Assembly (NCBI GenBank): GCA_018828385.1
Contig: JAHJVE010000005.1
Coordinates: 62,001 to 126,000 of the forward strand
Length of the DNA: 64,000 nucleotides
Source of the DNA: Gammaproteobacteria bacterium
GTDB lineage: Bacteria > Pseudomonadota > Gammaproteobacteria > Burkholderiales > Rhodocyclaceae
Direction: 5' to 3'
The notes under the pieces were generated by a model. That model saw only the letters and a list, made by a program, of their open reading frames with translations. It did not search any database and was not told where the DNA came from. Position numbers and translations under genes: made by a program. Position 1 is the stretch's first letter. Every line of letters begins with the position of its first letter. Shown piece after piece: positions 43,196 through 53,217 of the stretch.

Positions 43196-43867
43196 ATGAG
43201 TGGCGTTACAAGTACTCCTACGGTCAACTCGGTTTTACAGCAACTTTCGGAAAGCAAAAGTGCTACGACAAGCACGGCCGACCAGCTGGGCGACCGTTTC
43301 CTGACCATGCTGGTTACTCAGATGCAGAACCAGGATCCGTTGAATCCCATGGACAACGCGGAAATTACCAGTCAGCTGGCGCAGATCAATACCGTCAAGG
43401 GTATCGACAGCCTGAACACCACCATGCAAAAGCTGCTGACCTCCTACAGCGACGCGCTTTCCATGCAGTCCTCTTCGCTGGTCGGCAAAAATGTCCTTGC
43501 CGCCGGCAATTCTCTGCCGCTGGGCGACAACGGCGCGCTGGGCGGCGTGAAGTTGGATGGCGATGCGGACAAGGTCAGCATCGTGATCAGCGACGCCAAT
43601 GGCGTCAAGGTGGCGCAGGAGGACCTGGGGGCGCAAGAGGCCGGGGTGATCAATTTTGTCTGGGATGGCAACGGTGCTGACGGAAACCGTTTGGCCAACG
43701 GCAGCTATCAATTCGCAGTGCAGGCCACGCAGGGGGGCAACAAGGTGACGACAACCGCGTTGGAGGTTGGCACGGTATCTGCTCTCGTTAGAGGGCAGAA
43801 CGGCTTCCAGCTTGAAATACCGGGCACCGGCCTGGTTGATTTCGGTGCAGTCGAACAGATTTTTTGA
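43196..43867 (+). CDS. flgD: FlgD, hook scaffolding protein
   Basis: A 223-residue hook cap with the N-terminal FLTMLVTQMQNQDPLNPMDNAE motif and a C-terminal FlgD Ig and Tudor-like region (FVWDGNGADGNRLANGSY). It caps the growing hook and is later replaced by FlgK. AAGGAG precedes the start. Confidence 0.96.
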   Translation: MSGVTSTPTVNSVLQQLSESKSATTSTADQLGDRFLTMLVTQMQNQDPLNPMDNAEITSQLAQINTVKGIDSLNTTMQKLLTSYSDALSMQSSSLVGKNVLAAGNSLPLGDNGALGGVKLDGDADKVSIVISDANGVKVAQEDLGAQEAGVINFVWDGNGADGNRLANGSYQFAVQATQGGNKVTTTALEVGTVSALVRGQNGFQLEIPGTGLVDFGAVEQIF

Positions 43868-43888
43868 GATTGAGTCTAGGAGCACATC

Positions 43889-45112
43889 ATGGCATTCCAA
43901 CAAGGTTTGAGCGGTCTGAATTCCTCCTCCAAGGCACTGGACGTTGCTGGTAACAACATCGCCAATGCCTCGACCGTCGGCTTCAAGTCTTCGGCAACCC
44001 ACTTCGCCGATGTCTATGGTGCCTCCCTGCAGGGCGGCGGCGGTTCGCAGATCGGTATCGGTAGCACGCTGAGCGGTGTCCTACAGCAATATACGCAGGG
44101 CAACATCACGGCGACCAACAACCCGCTGGATATCGCCATTAACGGCACCGGCTTCTTCGGATTGACCCAGAATGGATCGGTCAGCTATTCGCGTAACGGC
44201 CAGTTCCACCTGGACAAGGATGGCTTCATCATCAATGACCAGAACCGGAAACTGCTGGGGGTGCTTGCCGATTCGACCGGCAGTATTCCGCAACAGCCGC
44301 CGACCGATCAGCTCAAGGTCGATTTCGTTACGGGGACACCGAATCCGACCAGCACGGCAGGGGTGACGGCCAACCTCGACTCGCGTCAGGCGCAGCCGGC
44401 GCAAACTCCATTCGATCCGGCAGATCCGGATACCTACAACAGTTCGACGGCCATGACGGTCTACGACTCGTTGGGTAACCCCCACACTCTGTCCTACTAT
44501 TTCTTGAAGACGGCGACACCGAATCAGTGGACCTTGTACACCCGCATGGATGGAAATGCGCCAACCGTCGCTGAAACGGCCGGTGGGGTAACCTTCAACT
44601 CGTCTGGCGTACTGACTTCAGCTGGTTCGATAACCAAAAGCTACACCGTAGCCACGGGTGCCGTAACACCGCTGACTTTTGATATCGACGTCTCGAACAT
44701 GACCCAGTTCGGCAGCCCGTTTGCCGTCAATGATCTGACGCAGAATGGTTTTGCCCCGGGCAACCTCGCCGGCGTCAGTGTTTCCAAGGACGGCATCGTT
44801 CAGGCCCGCTACGACAACGGTCAGACGCGGGATATTGGTCAGGTGGCGCTGTTCAACTTCCGTAATCCGAACGGTCTCTCCTCGATTGGTAACAACCAGT
44901 GGTCGGAAACGGCCGATTCGGGGCAGCCGACGCCAGGCAATCCGAATACCGGTATTTTCGGCGTGCTGCAGGCATCGGCCATCGAAGAATCGAACGTCGA
45001 CCTGACGGCGGAACTGGTCAATCTGATTGTGCAGCAACGTAACTACCAGGCGAGCGCGCAATCGATCAAGACGCAGGACCAGATTCTGCAGACGCTGGTC
45101 AATATCCGTTAA
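43889..45112 (+). CDS. flgE: FlgE, hook protein
   Basis: A 407-residue axial protein. The N-terminus is AFQQGLSGLNSSSKALDVAGNNIANASTVGFK in the typical pattern (NNIANASTVGFK), followed by middle D1-D2 domains and the C-terminal ELVNLIVQQRNYQASAQSIKTQDQILQTL helix pattern. Length is normal. It builds the hook polymer. Confidence 0.97.
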   Translation: MAFQQGLSGLNSSSKALDVAGNNIANASTVGFKSSATHFADVYGASLQGGGGSQIGIGSTLSGVLQQYTQGNITATNNPLDIAINGTGFFGLTQNGSVSYSRNGQFHLDKDGFIINDQNRKLLGVLADSTGSIPQQPPTDQLKVDFVTGTPNPTSTAGVTANLDSRQAQPAQTPFDPADPDTYNSSTAMTVYDSLGNPHTLSYYFLKTATPNQWTLYTRMDGNAPTVAETAGGVTFNSSGVLTSAGSITKSYTVATGAVTPLTFDIDVSNMTQFGSPFAVNDLTQNGFAPGNLAGVSVSKDGIVQARYDNGQTRDIGQVALFNFRNPNGLSSIGNNQWSETADSGQPTPGNPNTGIFGVLQASAIEESNVDLTAELVNLIVQQRNYQASAQSIKTQDQILQTLVNIR

Positions 45113-45143
45113 TTTCGATTTTTGATCTTTTTTCGAGTCGACC

Positions 45144-45887
45144 GTGGATCGCCTGATATATACCGCCATGACCGGTGCCAAGCATGTCTTCATGCAGCAG
45201 GCCGGCACGGCCAACAACCTCGCCAACGCCAGCACCGTCGGTTTCAAGGCGCAGGAGCACCGCTTCCGGGCGGTGCCGATCCTGAGCGATGCCATGCCGA
45301 CCCGGGCCTTTGTGGTCGACGCGTCCGTCAGCGACGTTTTCAGCGAAGGCCCGGTGATGTTCACCGGCCGCAACCTTGACGTTTCGGTTCAGGGGCGTGG
45401 CTGGTTGGCCGTGCAGTTGCCGGATGGCAGTGAGGCCTACACGCGCGCCGGCAGCCTGGATGTCGACGTGACCGGGCTGCTGCAGACCAAGAGCGGTTAT
45501 CCCGTGGTCGGCGATGGTGGGCCGATCAACGTACCGCCTGACAACAATATTGAAATAGCGCAGGACGGGACGATTTCGGTTATTCCCGCCTTCGGCACGC
45601 CAAACAACGCCAACGCAATCGGGCGTCTGAAACTGGTGAATCCCCCTGAGGCCGATCTCGTGCGTGGCGCCGACGGCCTTTTTCGCCTGCGTAGCGGCCA
45701 GCCCGCGGAAGTCGACGCAACGGTTCGCGTAGCGCCGGGTTCTCTCGAGGGGAGCAACGTCAATGTGACCGATGCCATGGTCAATTTGATCAGTCTCTCC
45801 CGTCAGTTCGAGATGCAGATCAAGATGCTGCAAACCGCCGATACCAACGCTCAGCGCGCCGACCAATTGCTTTCATTGAATGCCTGA
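45144..45887 (+). CDS. flgF: FlgF, proximal rod protein
   Basis: A 247-residue rod protein starting with GTG (MDRLIYTAMTGAKHVFMQQ) and containing ANNLANASTVGFKAQEH. The C-terminus has VNVTDAMVNLISLSRQFEMQIK. There is no strong ribosome site. flgG follows after 12 bp. Confidence 0.95.
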   Translation: MDRLIYTAMTGAKHVFMQQAGTANNLANASTVGFKAQEHRFRAVPILSDAMPTRAFVVDASVSDVFSEGPVMFTGRNLDVSVQGRGWLAVQLPDGSEAYTRAGSLDVDVTGLLQTKSGYPVVGDGGPINVPPDNNIEIAQDGTISVIPAFGTPNNANAIGRLKLVNPPEADLVRGADGLFRLRSGQPAEVDATVRVAPGSLEGSNVNVTDAMVNLISLSRQFEMQIKMLQTADTNAQRADQLLSLNA

Positions 45888-45899
45888 TAGGACCCAATC

Positions 45900-46682
45900 A
45901 TGATCCGTTCCCTGTGGATAGCCCGAACCGGCCTCGATGCCCAGCAAACCCAGCTCGACGTCATCGCCAACAATCTGGCCAATGTCGGAACGAACGGTTA
46001 CAAGCGTTCCCGCGCGGTTTTCGAGGATCTGCTCTATCAAAACCTGCGCCAGCCTGGCGCCCAGTCGTCGCAGCAATCGCAGATTCCGACCGGGCTGCAG
46101 CTCGGGGCTGGGGCTCGCCCGGTAGCGACGGCTCGCCTGTACACCCAGGGTAATCTGCAGAAAACCGACAACACACTCGATGTCGCCGTTCAGGGCGAGG
46201 GTTTTTTCCAGATACTGTTGCCGGACGGGACGACTGGGTACACCCGAGATGGCTCGTTCCAGCGCGACAACCAGGGGCAGATCGTGACGGCTGACGGTTA
46301 CCCGTTACAGCCCAACATCACGATTCCCGCCAATGCGCTGTCGGTGTCGATTGGTACCGATGGTACCGTGACGGTGACTCAGGCCGGAACGGCGGCGGCG
46401 ACGCAGATCGGCTCGATCCAGCTGGCAACATTCGTCAACAACGGTGGCCTGCAGGCGGTCGGCCAGAATCTCTTCCTGGAAACCGCCGCGAGCGGAACGC
46501 CGACGCCCAATACGCCGGGAACCAATGGCGCCGGGGCCACCAATCAGGGCTATGTTGAAACGTCCAACGTCAATGTGGCCGAAGAACTCGTCACGATGAT
46601 TCAGACCCAGCGCGCCTACGAACTGAATTCGAAGGTGGTGTCGACCTCCGATGCAATGCTCGGGCGCCTGACCCAGTTGTGA
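45900..46682 (+). CDS. flgG: FlgG, distal rod protein
   Basis: A 260-residue rod protein. The N-terminus is [20 protein letters not shown] with [19 protein letters not shown], and the FlgG-specific segment [17 protein letters not shown] is present. The C-terminus ends in [24 protein letters not shown] sequence. Length is normal. Confidence 0.97.
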   Translation: MIRSLWIARTGLDAQQTQLDVIANNLANVGTNGYKRSRAVFEDLLYQNLRQPGAQSSQQSQIPTGLQLGAGARPVATARLYTQGNLQKTDNTLDVAVQGEGFFQILLPDGTTGYTRDGSFQRDNQGQIVTADGYPLQPNITIPANALSVSIGTDGTVTVTQAGTAAATQIGSIQLATFVNNGGLQAVGQNLFLETAASGTPTPNTPGTNGAGATNQGYVETSNVNVAEELVTMIQTQRAYELNSKVVSTSDAMLGRLTQL

Positions 46683-46691
46683 GGTGACATC

Positions 46692-47348
46692 ATGAAACGT
46701 CTGGCCTTGCTGGCTGTGGTATTGACCAGCGCTTGCGCGACAACGCCGCCGACCAACGTGCATCAGCCGATGTCGGCCCGCCCGGTGGCCCGTCTTGAGC
46801 CGGTCAATGGCAACGGCGCGATTTATCAGGCCGGCTACAGCCGCCCGTTGTTTGAAGACCGCCGGGCCCGCTATGTTGGCGATACGATCACGATCAAGAT
46901 TTCCGAAAGTACGACGGCGTCTGCAGCCAACGCCAACAAGCTGGATAAATCAAATTCGCAGAAGGCCTCGGTCAGCACGCTGTCGGGCTTGCCCGGAAAA
47001 GGCTTGCTCGGCTTGAATTTGGGGGCGACGAGCTCGACCGCTTTCAGCGGCAAGGGTTCGGCGGCCAATAACAACGTTTTTAACGGCAATATCACGGTGA
47101 CGGTCATCGACGTCATGCCGAACGGCAACTTGCTGGTTTCCGGGGAAAAGCAACTGGCGATTGGCGAGGAGCAGGAGTTCATCCGCATTTCCGGGGTGAT
47201 CAATCCCAGCTTTGTTGATTTCTCGAATACGGTCGAGTCTTCCAAGGTGGCCGACGCGCGCATCGAGTACAAATCGGCCGGCCAGATCAGCGAAGGCCAG
47301 ATCATGGGCTGGATGGCACGATTCTTCCTTAATGTTCTGCCATTCTAG
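46692..47348 (+). CDS. flgH: FlgH, L-ring lipoprotein
   Basis: A 218-residue outer-membrane lipoprotein. The signal ends in the lipobox LTSAC (C15). The family core includes YVGDTITIKISESTTASA and GNLLVSGEKQLAIGEEQEFIRISG. It forms the bushing of the rod in the outer membrane. GAGGTG precedes the start. Confidence 0.97.
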   Translation: MKRLALLAVVLTSACATTPPTNVHQPMSARPVARLEPVNGNGAIYQAGYSRPLFEDRRARYVGDTITIKISESTTASAANANKLDKSNSQKASVSTLSGLPGKGLLGLNLGATSSTAFSGKGSAANNNVFNGNITVTVIDVMPNGNLLVSGEKQLAIGEEQEFIRISGVINPSFVDFSNTVESSKVADARIEYKSAGQISEGQIMGWMARFFLNVLPF

Positions 47349-47372
47349 GGAATATTCAGGCGGAGACGGAAC

Positions 47373-48467
47373 ATGAAGACATTTGGCGGCAATTGGTTCC
47401 GGCAGGCGGCAATCTTGGCCGCTTGCCTTCTGCCGCTTTGCGGCCAGCCGGCATTTGCCGAGCGCCTCAAGGACATTGCCTCGATTCAAGGGGTGCGCAA
47501 TAACCAGTTGATTGGCTATGGCCTGGTGGTCGGCCTCGATAACACCGGCGACCAGACGACGCAGACACCATTCACGACGCAGGCCATGGGCAACATGCTG
47601 TCGCAACTCGGCATCAATCTGACGACAGAGCAGGCGACCAAACTCCAGTTGAAGAACGTCGCTGCCGTCATGGTAACGGCCGTCATGCCGCCATTTTCAA
47701 AGCCCGGTCAGACAATCGACATCACGGTGTCGTCCATGGGTAACGCCAAGAGCCTGCGCGGCGGCACGCTGCTCATGACCCAGTTGAAAGGCGGCGACGG
47801 GCAGATTTATGCCATCGCCCAGGGCAATATTCTGGTTGGTGGCGTTGGTGCCTCATCCGGCGGCTCCAAGATTGCGGTGAACCACCTTTCGGCGGGCAGA
47901 GTCCCGGCCGGGGCGACGATCGAGCGCGACGTGCCAACGGCCGTCGGCCAGGGCGGCTTTATTTACTACGAACTCGATAGCACCGACTTCGGAACTGCCC
48001 TTAACGTGGTTGAGGCGATCAACAAGGCAACGCAACCGGGGACCGCACGCGCCGTCGATGGCCGGCGGATTGCCGTGCGTGCGCCGGATGAAATGGATGC
48101 GCGGGTGGCCTTCCTTGGCCGCCTGGAGAGTCTGGAAGTCAAGTCCGTGGTCGGTTCCGCTCTGGTTGTCATCAACCCGCGGACCGGTTCGGTCGTCATG
48201 AACCAGAAGGTCACGCTTGATCCTTGCGCCGTGGCGCATGGCAGCCTTTCGGTCGTCGTCGATGCGGCTAATCCGGCCACCGGAAAACAGGCGGATATCC
48301 AGGTTTCCCAAGGCAATGGCAGCCTCATGAACGTCAAGGCCGGGGCCAATCTGGCCGACGTGGTCAGGGCGCTCAATGCACTGGGCGCCAATCCCCTTGA
48401 TCTGCTGGCCATCCTCCAGGCCATGAAGGCAGCCGGGGCGTTGCGGGCAGAACTTGAAGTCATCTGA
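47373..48467 (+). CDS. flgI: FlgI, P-ring protein
   Basis: A 364-residue periplasmic ring protein with a signal peptide cleaved near ...GQPAFAERLKDIA, then the conserved GVRNNQLIGYGLVVGLDNTGDQ and MLSQLGINL. It is chaperoned by FlgA. The C-terminus has ALNALGANPLDLLAILQAMKAAGAL. Confidence 0.97.
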   Translation: MKTFGGNWFRQAAILAACLLPLCGQPAFAERLKDIASIQGVRNNQLIGYGLVVGLDNTGDQTTQTPFTTQAMGNMLSQLGINLTTEQATKLQLKNVAAVMVTAVMPPFSKPGQTIDITVSSMGNAKSLRGGTLLMTQLKGGDGQIYAIAQGNILVGGVGASSGGSKIAVNHLSAGRVPAGATIERDVPTAVGQGGFIYYELDSTDFGTALNVVEAINKATQPGTARAVDGRRIAVRAPDEMDARVAFLGRLESLEVKSVVGSALVVINPRTGSVVMNQKVTLDPCAVAHGSLSVVVDAANPATGKQADIQVSQGNGSLMNVKAGANLADVVRALNALGANPLDLLAILQAMKAAGALRAELEVI

Positions 48468-48482
48468 GCGCTGAAGACGCCA

Positions 48483-49439
48483 ATGAAAATTCAGGATACG
48501 CCGAACCGCGCGGCCTTCGATGTTCAGGGTTCACAGGACATCCGTGCCCAGTTTCAAAAAGATCCAAAGCAAGGTCTGAAAGCCGCCGCCCAGCAGTTCG
48601 AGGCACTATTCCTGCAAATGGTCATGAAGAGCATGCGCGATGCAACGCCGCAGGATGGGCTGCTCAACAGCGACCAGTCGCGCTTCTACACCGGCATGCT
48701 GGATCAGCAGATGGCGCAAAACATGGCGTCTAGCCGTGGCGGCATCGGGTTTGCCCGGCTGATTGAACAGCAATTGGGGCAGCATCTGGATTCCGCCAAA
48801 GGGCAGGCGGATTTGCTGGCGCCGGCAACTGCTGCCGCCAAGGATTTGCCGCTTGCCGTTTCCGATGTCAGTCACCTTCAGCACAGACCGGTGCTCGGCA
48901 ACTTGCCAACCTCGGCATCGTATGGCGCCAAGGGGGCTGTGACCCCAACGGTTAGTCAGGAGCCGCCGGCGTCGTCCCGCGAGTTTGTCAATCGCGTCTG
49001 GCCGCATGCGGTCGAGGCCTCACGGTCAACCGGAATTCCACCCGTATTTCTGATTGGCCATTCGGCGCTTGAGAGCGGCTGGGGTCAGGGCGAAATCCGC
49101 AAGGCAGACGGGACGAACAGCTTCAACCTGTTCGGCATCAAGGCCGGGAAGAACTGGACGGGCGACACCGTCGAAGCGACCACCACCGAGTATGTCAATG
49201 GCCAGCCGACCCGGACGGTTGAACGTTTCCGTGCCTACGCTTCCTACGAAGAAGGCTTTCGCGACTACGCCAATTTGCTGCGCAATAGCCCGCGTTACTC
49301 CGAGGTGATCGGCTCGCAGGATGGCACAGAGTTTGCTCGACGTTTACAGCAAGCAGGCTATGCCACTGACCCGATGTACGCTGACAAGCTCTCGCGCATC
49401 ATCAATGGTCCGACCCTGCGCCAGGCACTTATCGGTTGA
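48483..49439 (+). CDS. flgJ: FlgJ, rod cap and peptidoglycan hydrolase
   Basis: A 318-residue two-domain protein. The N-terminal rod-binding domain has QFEALFLQMVMKSMRDAT; the C-terminal glucosaminidase domain (about 155-310) has the putative catalytic glutamate in HSALESGWGQGE and the NLFGIKAG motif. It opens the cell wall for the rod. A sigma-28 promoter begins eight bases after its stop, so the flgBCDEFGHIJ operon and flgKL are separately controlled. Confidence 0.95.
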   Translation: MKIQDTPNRAAFDVQGSQDIRAQFQKDPKQGLKAAAQQFEALFLQMVMKSMRDATPQDGLLNSDQSRFYTGMLDQQMAQNMASSRGGIGFARLIEQQLGQHLDSAKGQADLLAPATAAAKDLPLAVSDVSHLQHRPVLGNLPTSASYGAKGAVTPTVSQEPPASSREFVNRVWPHAVEASRSTGIPPVFLIGHSALESGWGQGEIRKADGTNSFNLFGIKAGKNWTGDTVEATTTEYVNGQPTRTVERFRAYASYEEGFRDYANLLRNSPRYSEVIGSQDGTEFARRLQQAGYATDPMYADKLSRIINGPTLRQALIG

Positions 49440-49446
49440 TCCGTAC

Positions 49447-49473
49447 TCAATGTTTTGGGTTCACGGCCGTTAA
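49447..49473 (+). promoter_or_regulatory. Sigma-28 (FliA) promoter of flgK-flgL
   Basis: TCAATGTT, 11 bases, then GCCGTTAA. The -10 matches seven of eight consensus positions and the spacing is exact; the -35 is weaker (five of eight). It is 27 bp before the flgK ATG. Confidence 0.78.
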
Positions 49474-49499
49474 TGAGGCTGTAGAGTAAAGGAATTGCT

Positions 49500-51530
49500 A
49501 TGAGCAGTGGAATGCTTTCAATCGGGATCACCGGGATCCATGCGGCGCAGCTGGGGCTTGAAGCGACCCAGCACAATATCGCCAATGCCAATACTCCCGG
49601 CTACAGCCGCCAGTATATTCAGCAGTCGGCAGGCATCCCCCGGCTGACCGGCTCCGGCTATTTCGGCAGCGGCACCACGGTTGATACCGTTCGCCGTGCC
49701 TACGATAAATATCTGACGGCACAAACCTTTGCTGCTCAGGCCACGGCTTCCGAATCTGCTACACAGCTGGCCAAGCTGAGCCAAATCGACAACATGCTGG
49801 GTGACCCGAGTTCGGGTTTGGCTCCCGCCATGCAGGATTTCTTTACCGGCGTGCAGCAGGTGGCCGCCAACCCGTCTCTCGTGTCGGCCCGCCAAAGCAT
49901 GCTGTCTTCGGCCGAAGCCCTGGCTGGTCGCTTCTCGGCAATGTCAAGCCGTCTTGGCGAGATGTACGATAGCGTCAATGGCGAGATCGCCGGGGAAATC
50001 GAGCTGATCAATGTCTATGCCCAGCAACTGGCCGAGGTCAATGGCCAGATTACGCGTGCTGAAGCGGCTACCAGCCAGCCGCCCAACGATTTGCTCGATT
50101 TGCGCGATCAGTTGGTCGCGGATCTGAACAAGCATGTGCGAGTGACGACCGTCGAAGATTCGATTGGCAATTTCAACGTATTTGTCGGTAATGGCCAGCA
50201 ACTGGTCGTCGGTTCGGTCGTCAACCAACTGGTTCCGATTACCTCAAGCTCCGATCCCGAACGGATCGTGGTCGGCTTGCGCGGACAATCCGGGGCGGTT
50301 CAGGAGTTGTCGGAGTCGCTGATCGAAGGCGGGGCTCTTGGTGGCTTGATGAAATTCCGCGCCAATTCACTCGACGACGTCTCAAACACCTTAGGGCAGA
50401 TCGCAGCGTCGCTCGCTTTGACCTTCAATGCCCAGCATGCGCTGGGGCAGGATTTGGAAGGGCTGAACCAGACTTCTGCGACGGCGGGATTCCAGGCAAA
50501 TTTTTTCGAAATATCGCAGCCGAAAGTGCTGGCTAGCAGCGCCACCGCCAATGTCGTGACGGCCAGTTTCCTGGCGCCGACCGGTGATCCGGCAACGGGA
50601 AATTTCCAGACAAATTTGACGGGCAGCGACTATCTCTTGCTTGACGATGGAACCAACCTGACGCTGACGCGCCAGACTGATGGAAAGACTTGGAGCACGC
50701 TTAGCGGGGCCGGGGCGGTTGCGACGTTGAATGGTCTGATTACTGGCGAAGGTTTCAGTATCAATGGCGCCACGCCAACTGCGAACGTCAATTACCTCAT
50801 CGAGCCAACCCGCGATGCGGCCCGAAATTTTCAGATCAATTCGTCGGTGGCGGCCGATGTGAAGCGGATCGCCGCTGCCGCACCGAGCATCACCACATTG
50901 GGGTTGGCAAACACCGGTTCCTTGGCGGTTAGCCAGGGAACCGTGACGACAGGCTACTCCTTGGCCAATGTGCCGAAGGTGTTTTCTTATAGCCAGGCAG
51001 GTGACGCATTTACCTTCGGTTTTCCGGCCTCGGGAACGGTCAGCGCGACCTATGCTGATGGAACGACGTTAGCGATTGCCGCCAGCCCAATCAATCGTTC
51101 GAATGCGGGGGCGGAACTGACGCGCATTACCTACAATGGAATTGCTGTTGATATTTCCGGGACGCCGGCCAATGGCGACACCTTTACCATCGACAGAAAT
51201 TTCTCGGGTGTCTCTGATAGCCGCAACATAGTCAAGCTGGCGGCATTGCAGACACAAAATACGATGGAAGGTGGCAAGGCTAGCTATCAGGGGGGTTATG
51301 CCAGCCTGGTCAGCGGCGTTGGTTCGGTAACCCGCCAGGTCAAGGTCAGTGGCGAGGCCCAGCAAGCGCTTCTCAAACAGAATGAGTTGGCGCGTTCGGC
51401 GGTTTCCGGTGTCAATCTTGATGAGGAAGCAGCCAACCTTATCCGCTATCAGCAGGCCTACCAGGCATCGGCAAAGTCGCTCGATATCGCATCGAAGCTG
51501 TTTGATACGCTTCTCTCCATCACCAATTAA
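49500..51530 (+). CDS. flgK: FlgK, hook-filament junction protein 1
   Basis: A 676-residue protein. The N-terminus has LGLEATQHNIANANTPGYSRQ and the C-terminus GVNLDEEAANLIRYQQAYQASAKSLDIA. The middle is long and repetitive in Ala, Thr and Ser, making it larger than the 547-residue E. coli protein. It joins hook to filament and is exported with FlgN. Confidence 0.96.
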   Translation: MSSGMLSIGITGIHAAQLGLEATQHNIANANTPGYSRQYIQQSAGIPRLTGSGYFGSGTTVDTVRRAYDKYLTAQTFAAQATASESATQLAKLSQIDNMLGDPSSGLAPAMQDFFTGVQQVAANPSLVSARQSMLSSAEALAGRFSAMSSRLGEMYDSVNGEIAGEIELINVYAQQLAEVNGQITRAEAATSQPPNDLLDLRDQLVADLNKHVRVTTVEDSIGNFNVFVGNGQQLVVGSVVNQLVPITSSSDPERIVVGLRGQSGAVQELSESLIEGGALGGLMKFRANSLDDVSNTLGQIAASLALTFNAQHALGQDLEGLNQTSATAGFQANFFEISQPKVLASSATANVVTASFLAPTGDPATGNFQTNLTGSDYLLLDDGTNLTLTRQTDGKTWSTLSGAGAVATLNGLITGEGFSINGATPTANVNYLIEPTRDAARNFQINSSVAADVKRIAAAAPSITTLGLANTGSLAVSQGTVTTGYSLANVPKVFSYSQAGDAFTFGFPASGTVSATYADGTTLAIAASPINRSNAGAELTRITYNGIAVDISGTPANGDTFTIDRNFSGVSDSRNIVKLAALQTQNTMEGGKASYQGGYASLVSGVGSVTRQVKVSGEAQQALLKQNELARSAVSGVNLDEEAANLIRYQQAYQASAKSLDIASKLFDTLLSITN

Positions 51531-51541
51531 GGAATGACATC

Positions 51542-52762
51542 ATGCGCATAAGTACCTCGATGATGTTCGATACCGCGACGCAGAACATGCTGCAGTTGCA
51601 GACCAATGTGTACAAACTACAAAACCAGATGTCGACCGGGCGCCGTATTCTCACCCCGTCCGATGATCCGGTTGCTGCCGCGCAAGCGCTGGAGATCAGT
51701 CAGCGACAATCGATAAATAAGCAGTTCCTTGATAACCAGGGGAATGCGGCGAGTCAGTTGTCGGAACTGGAAAGCAACTTGAGGACCGTCGGCGATCTGA
51801 TTTCAAATGTGATGGTCCGGGCGGCTGAAGCAGATAATCCGAATATCAGCGATACGTCGCGTCAGGCAATTTCTTTTGAGATCAATGAGGATTTTGCCCA
51901 GTTGCTGGGACTGGCGAACGGCAGCGATGCACTGGGGCAGCATATTTTTGCCGGACTCAGGGGGGCGACAACCCCGTTTGCCGTCACCGGCTCGCCGGGA
52001 AACCGAACCACGACCTATCACGGCGATGACGGTCGCCGCCAGTTGCAAGTGGAGACGGGACGGACGATGGGGGTATCCGAGGCGGGCAGCGATGTCTTCA
52101 TGCGTATTCCGCAAGGCAACGGATCGTTTGAGTTTGCAGCCGGCGCAGGCAATACCGGGGCGGGCGTTATCGGTACTTCGTCGGTCATTTCCGGATATGA
52201 CGACTCCACGTATCAGCTTACTTTTACTGCGCCCGGTGTGTACGACGTCTATGTCAATGGCTCGGCCACGCCCTCGCTGACCGGTCAGACATATACCGAT
52301 GGATCGGATGTCGTCTTGGGCCCGGCGGCACAGCAGATCAAGATAAAAATTTCCGGAACTCCCGCTGCCGGTGACACTTTCACGGTCCAGCCGGCAAGCA
52401 ATCAGGACCTGTTCACGACCATCGACAGCATGATCAAGGCGCTCAGCGCCAATGTGACCAGCACGCCGGCGACACGGGCCGCGTTCAAGAATCAGATGAC
52501 ATCGATTCGCGAGAATCTGGATCAGGCTTATCTTCACGTGATTACTACACAGACCTCGGTTGGCGCGCGGCGGCTTGAGTTGGAGAATCTGACTAATGCT
52601 GGCTCAGATCGCGATCTGCAGTACCAGACCGATATTGGCAGACTTCAGAATCTCGATTACACCCAAGCGGTTTCCGACATGGCGAATCAGAAAGTGGTCC
52701 TTGAGGCGGCCCAACTGACCTTCAAGCAAGTCAGCCAGATGTCCCTCTTCAATTACCTATGA
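51542..52762 (+). CDS. flgL: FlgL, hook-filament junction protein 2
   Basis: A 406-residue flagellin-like protein. The N-terminal helix has MRISTSMMFDTATQNMLQLQ and MSTGRRILTPSDDPVAAAQALE; the C-terminus has QAVSDMANQKVVLEAAQLTFKQVSQMSLFNYL in the flagellin pattern. An AAGGAATG site precedes the start. It overlaps the next gene by ATGA. Confidence 0.96.
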   Translation: MRISTSMMFDTATQNMLQLQTNVYKLQNQMSTGRRILTPSDDPVAAAQALEISQRQSINKQFLDNQGNAASQLSELESNLRTVGDLISNVMVRAAEADNPNISDTSRQAISFEINEDFAQLLGLANGSDALGQHIFAGLRGATTPFAVTGSPGNRTTTYHGDDGRRQLQVETGRTMGVSEAGSDVFMRIPQGNGSFEFAAGAGNTGAGVIGTSSVISGYDDSTYQLTFTAPGVYDVYVNGSATPSLTGQTYTDGSDVVLGPAAQQIKIKISGTPAAGDTFTVQPASNQDLFTTIDSMIKALSANVTSTPATRAAFKNQMTSIRENLDQAYLHVITTQTSVGARRLELENLTNAGSDRDLQYQTDIGRLQNLDYTQAVSDMANQKVVLEAAQLTFKQVSQMSLFNYL

Positions 52763-53217
52763 AAAAGCTTGGTGCCTCGCTGGTCGCAGCAGTTTGTCTG
52801 GCTGGCTGCGGGACTTCTCCGCTGATTCCGAACGAGACTATCCAGCTTACGGCAAAAACCGGGATTAGCCTGTCGTCGCTGGCGACGGTTGCCGTGGTCG
52901 GTGCGGCGATTTATCTGGTTTACGATCCGCTGGCACCCAACTGGGAGATCGAGGAGTCAAGGCTGTCGCCGGATGTCTATCGTTTCTCCATGAAGATGAA
53001 GCGCTACCATACCGGAGGGGCCGGTGAGTCGGTTCAGATCCTCAAGCGGCGCGCCAGTCAGTTGCAATACGAGAACGGGTTTGCCAGCTATCAGATCCTG
53101 GAATACACCGAGGGAATTGACTCGCAGACCATTGGCGCCCGGCGCATGGCCGAAGGGACGATACGCCTGGTTCAGCGTCAGGAAGCCGATTCGTACAAGA
53201 TGAATGAGCGCTACTGA
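52759..53217 (+). CDS. Conserved-type lipoprotein of unknown function after flgL
   Basis: A 152-residue protein with a lipoprotein signal ending LAGC (C17) and a second hydrophobic stretch (about 36-54, SLATVAVVGAAIYLVYDPL). The C-terminal part (about 60-150) is polar, mixed alpha/beta, with YRFSMKMKRYHTGGAGE. I recognise no family with a known job. Overlap with flgL by four bases suggests cotranscription. Its 3' end overlaps the convergent fliR by seven bases. Confidence 0.8.
   Translation: MKKLGASLVAAVCLAGCGTSPLIPNETIQLTAKTGISLSSLATVAVVGAAIYLVYDPLAPNWEIEESRLSPDVYRFSMKMKRYHTGGAGESVQILKRRASQLQYENGFASYQILEYTEGIDSQTIGARRMAEGTIRLVQRQEADSYKMNERY

Noticed and set aside
49023..49042. Partial match to the interspersed repeat in flgJ (ACGGTCAACCGGAA)
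   Set aside because: Only 14 bases match, the A-run and GCCAA part are missing, and the peptide it encodes belongs to the conserved start of the hydrolase domain.
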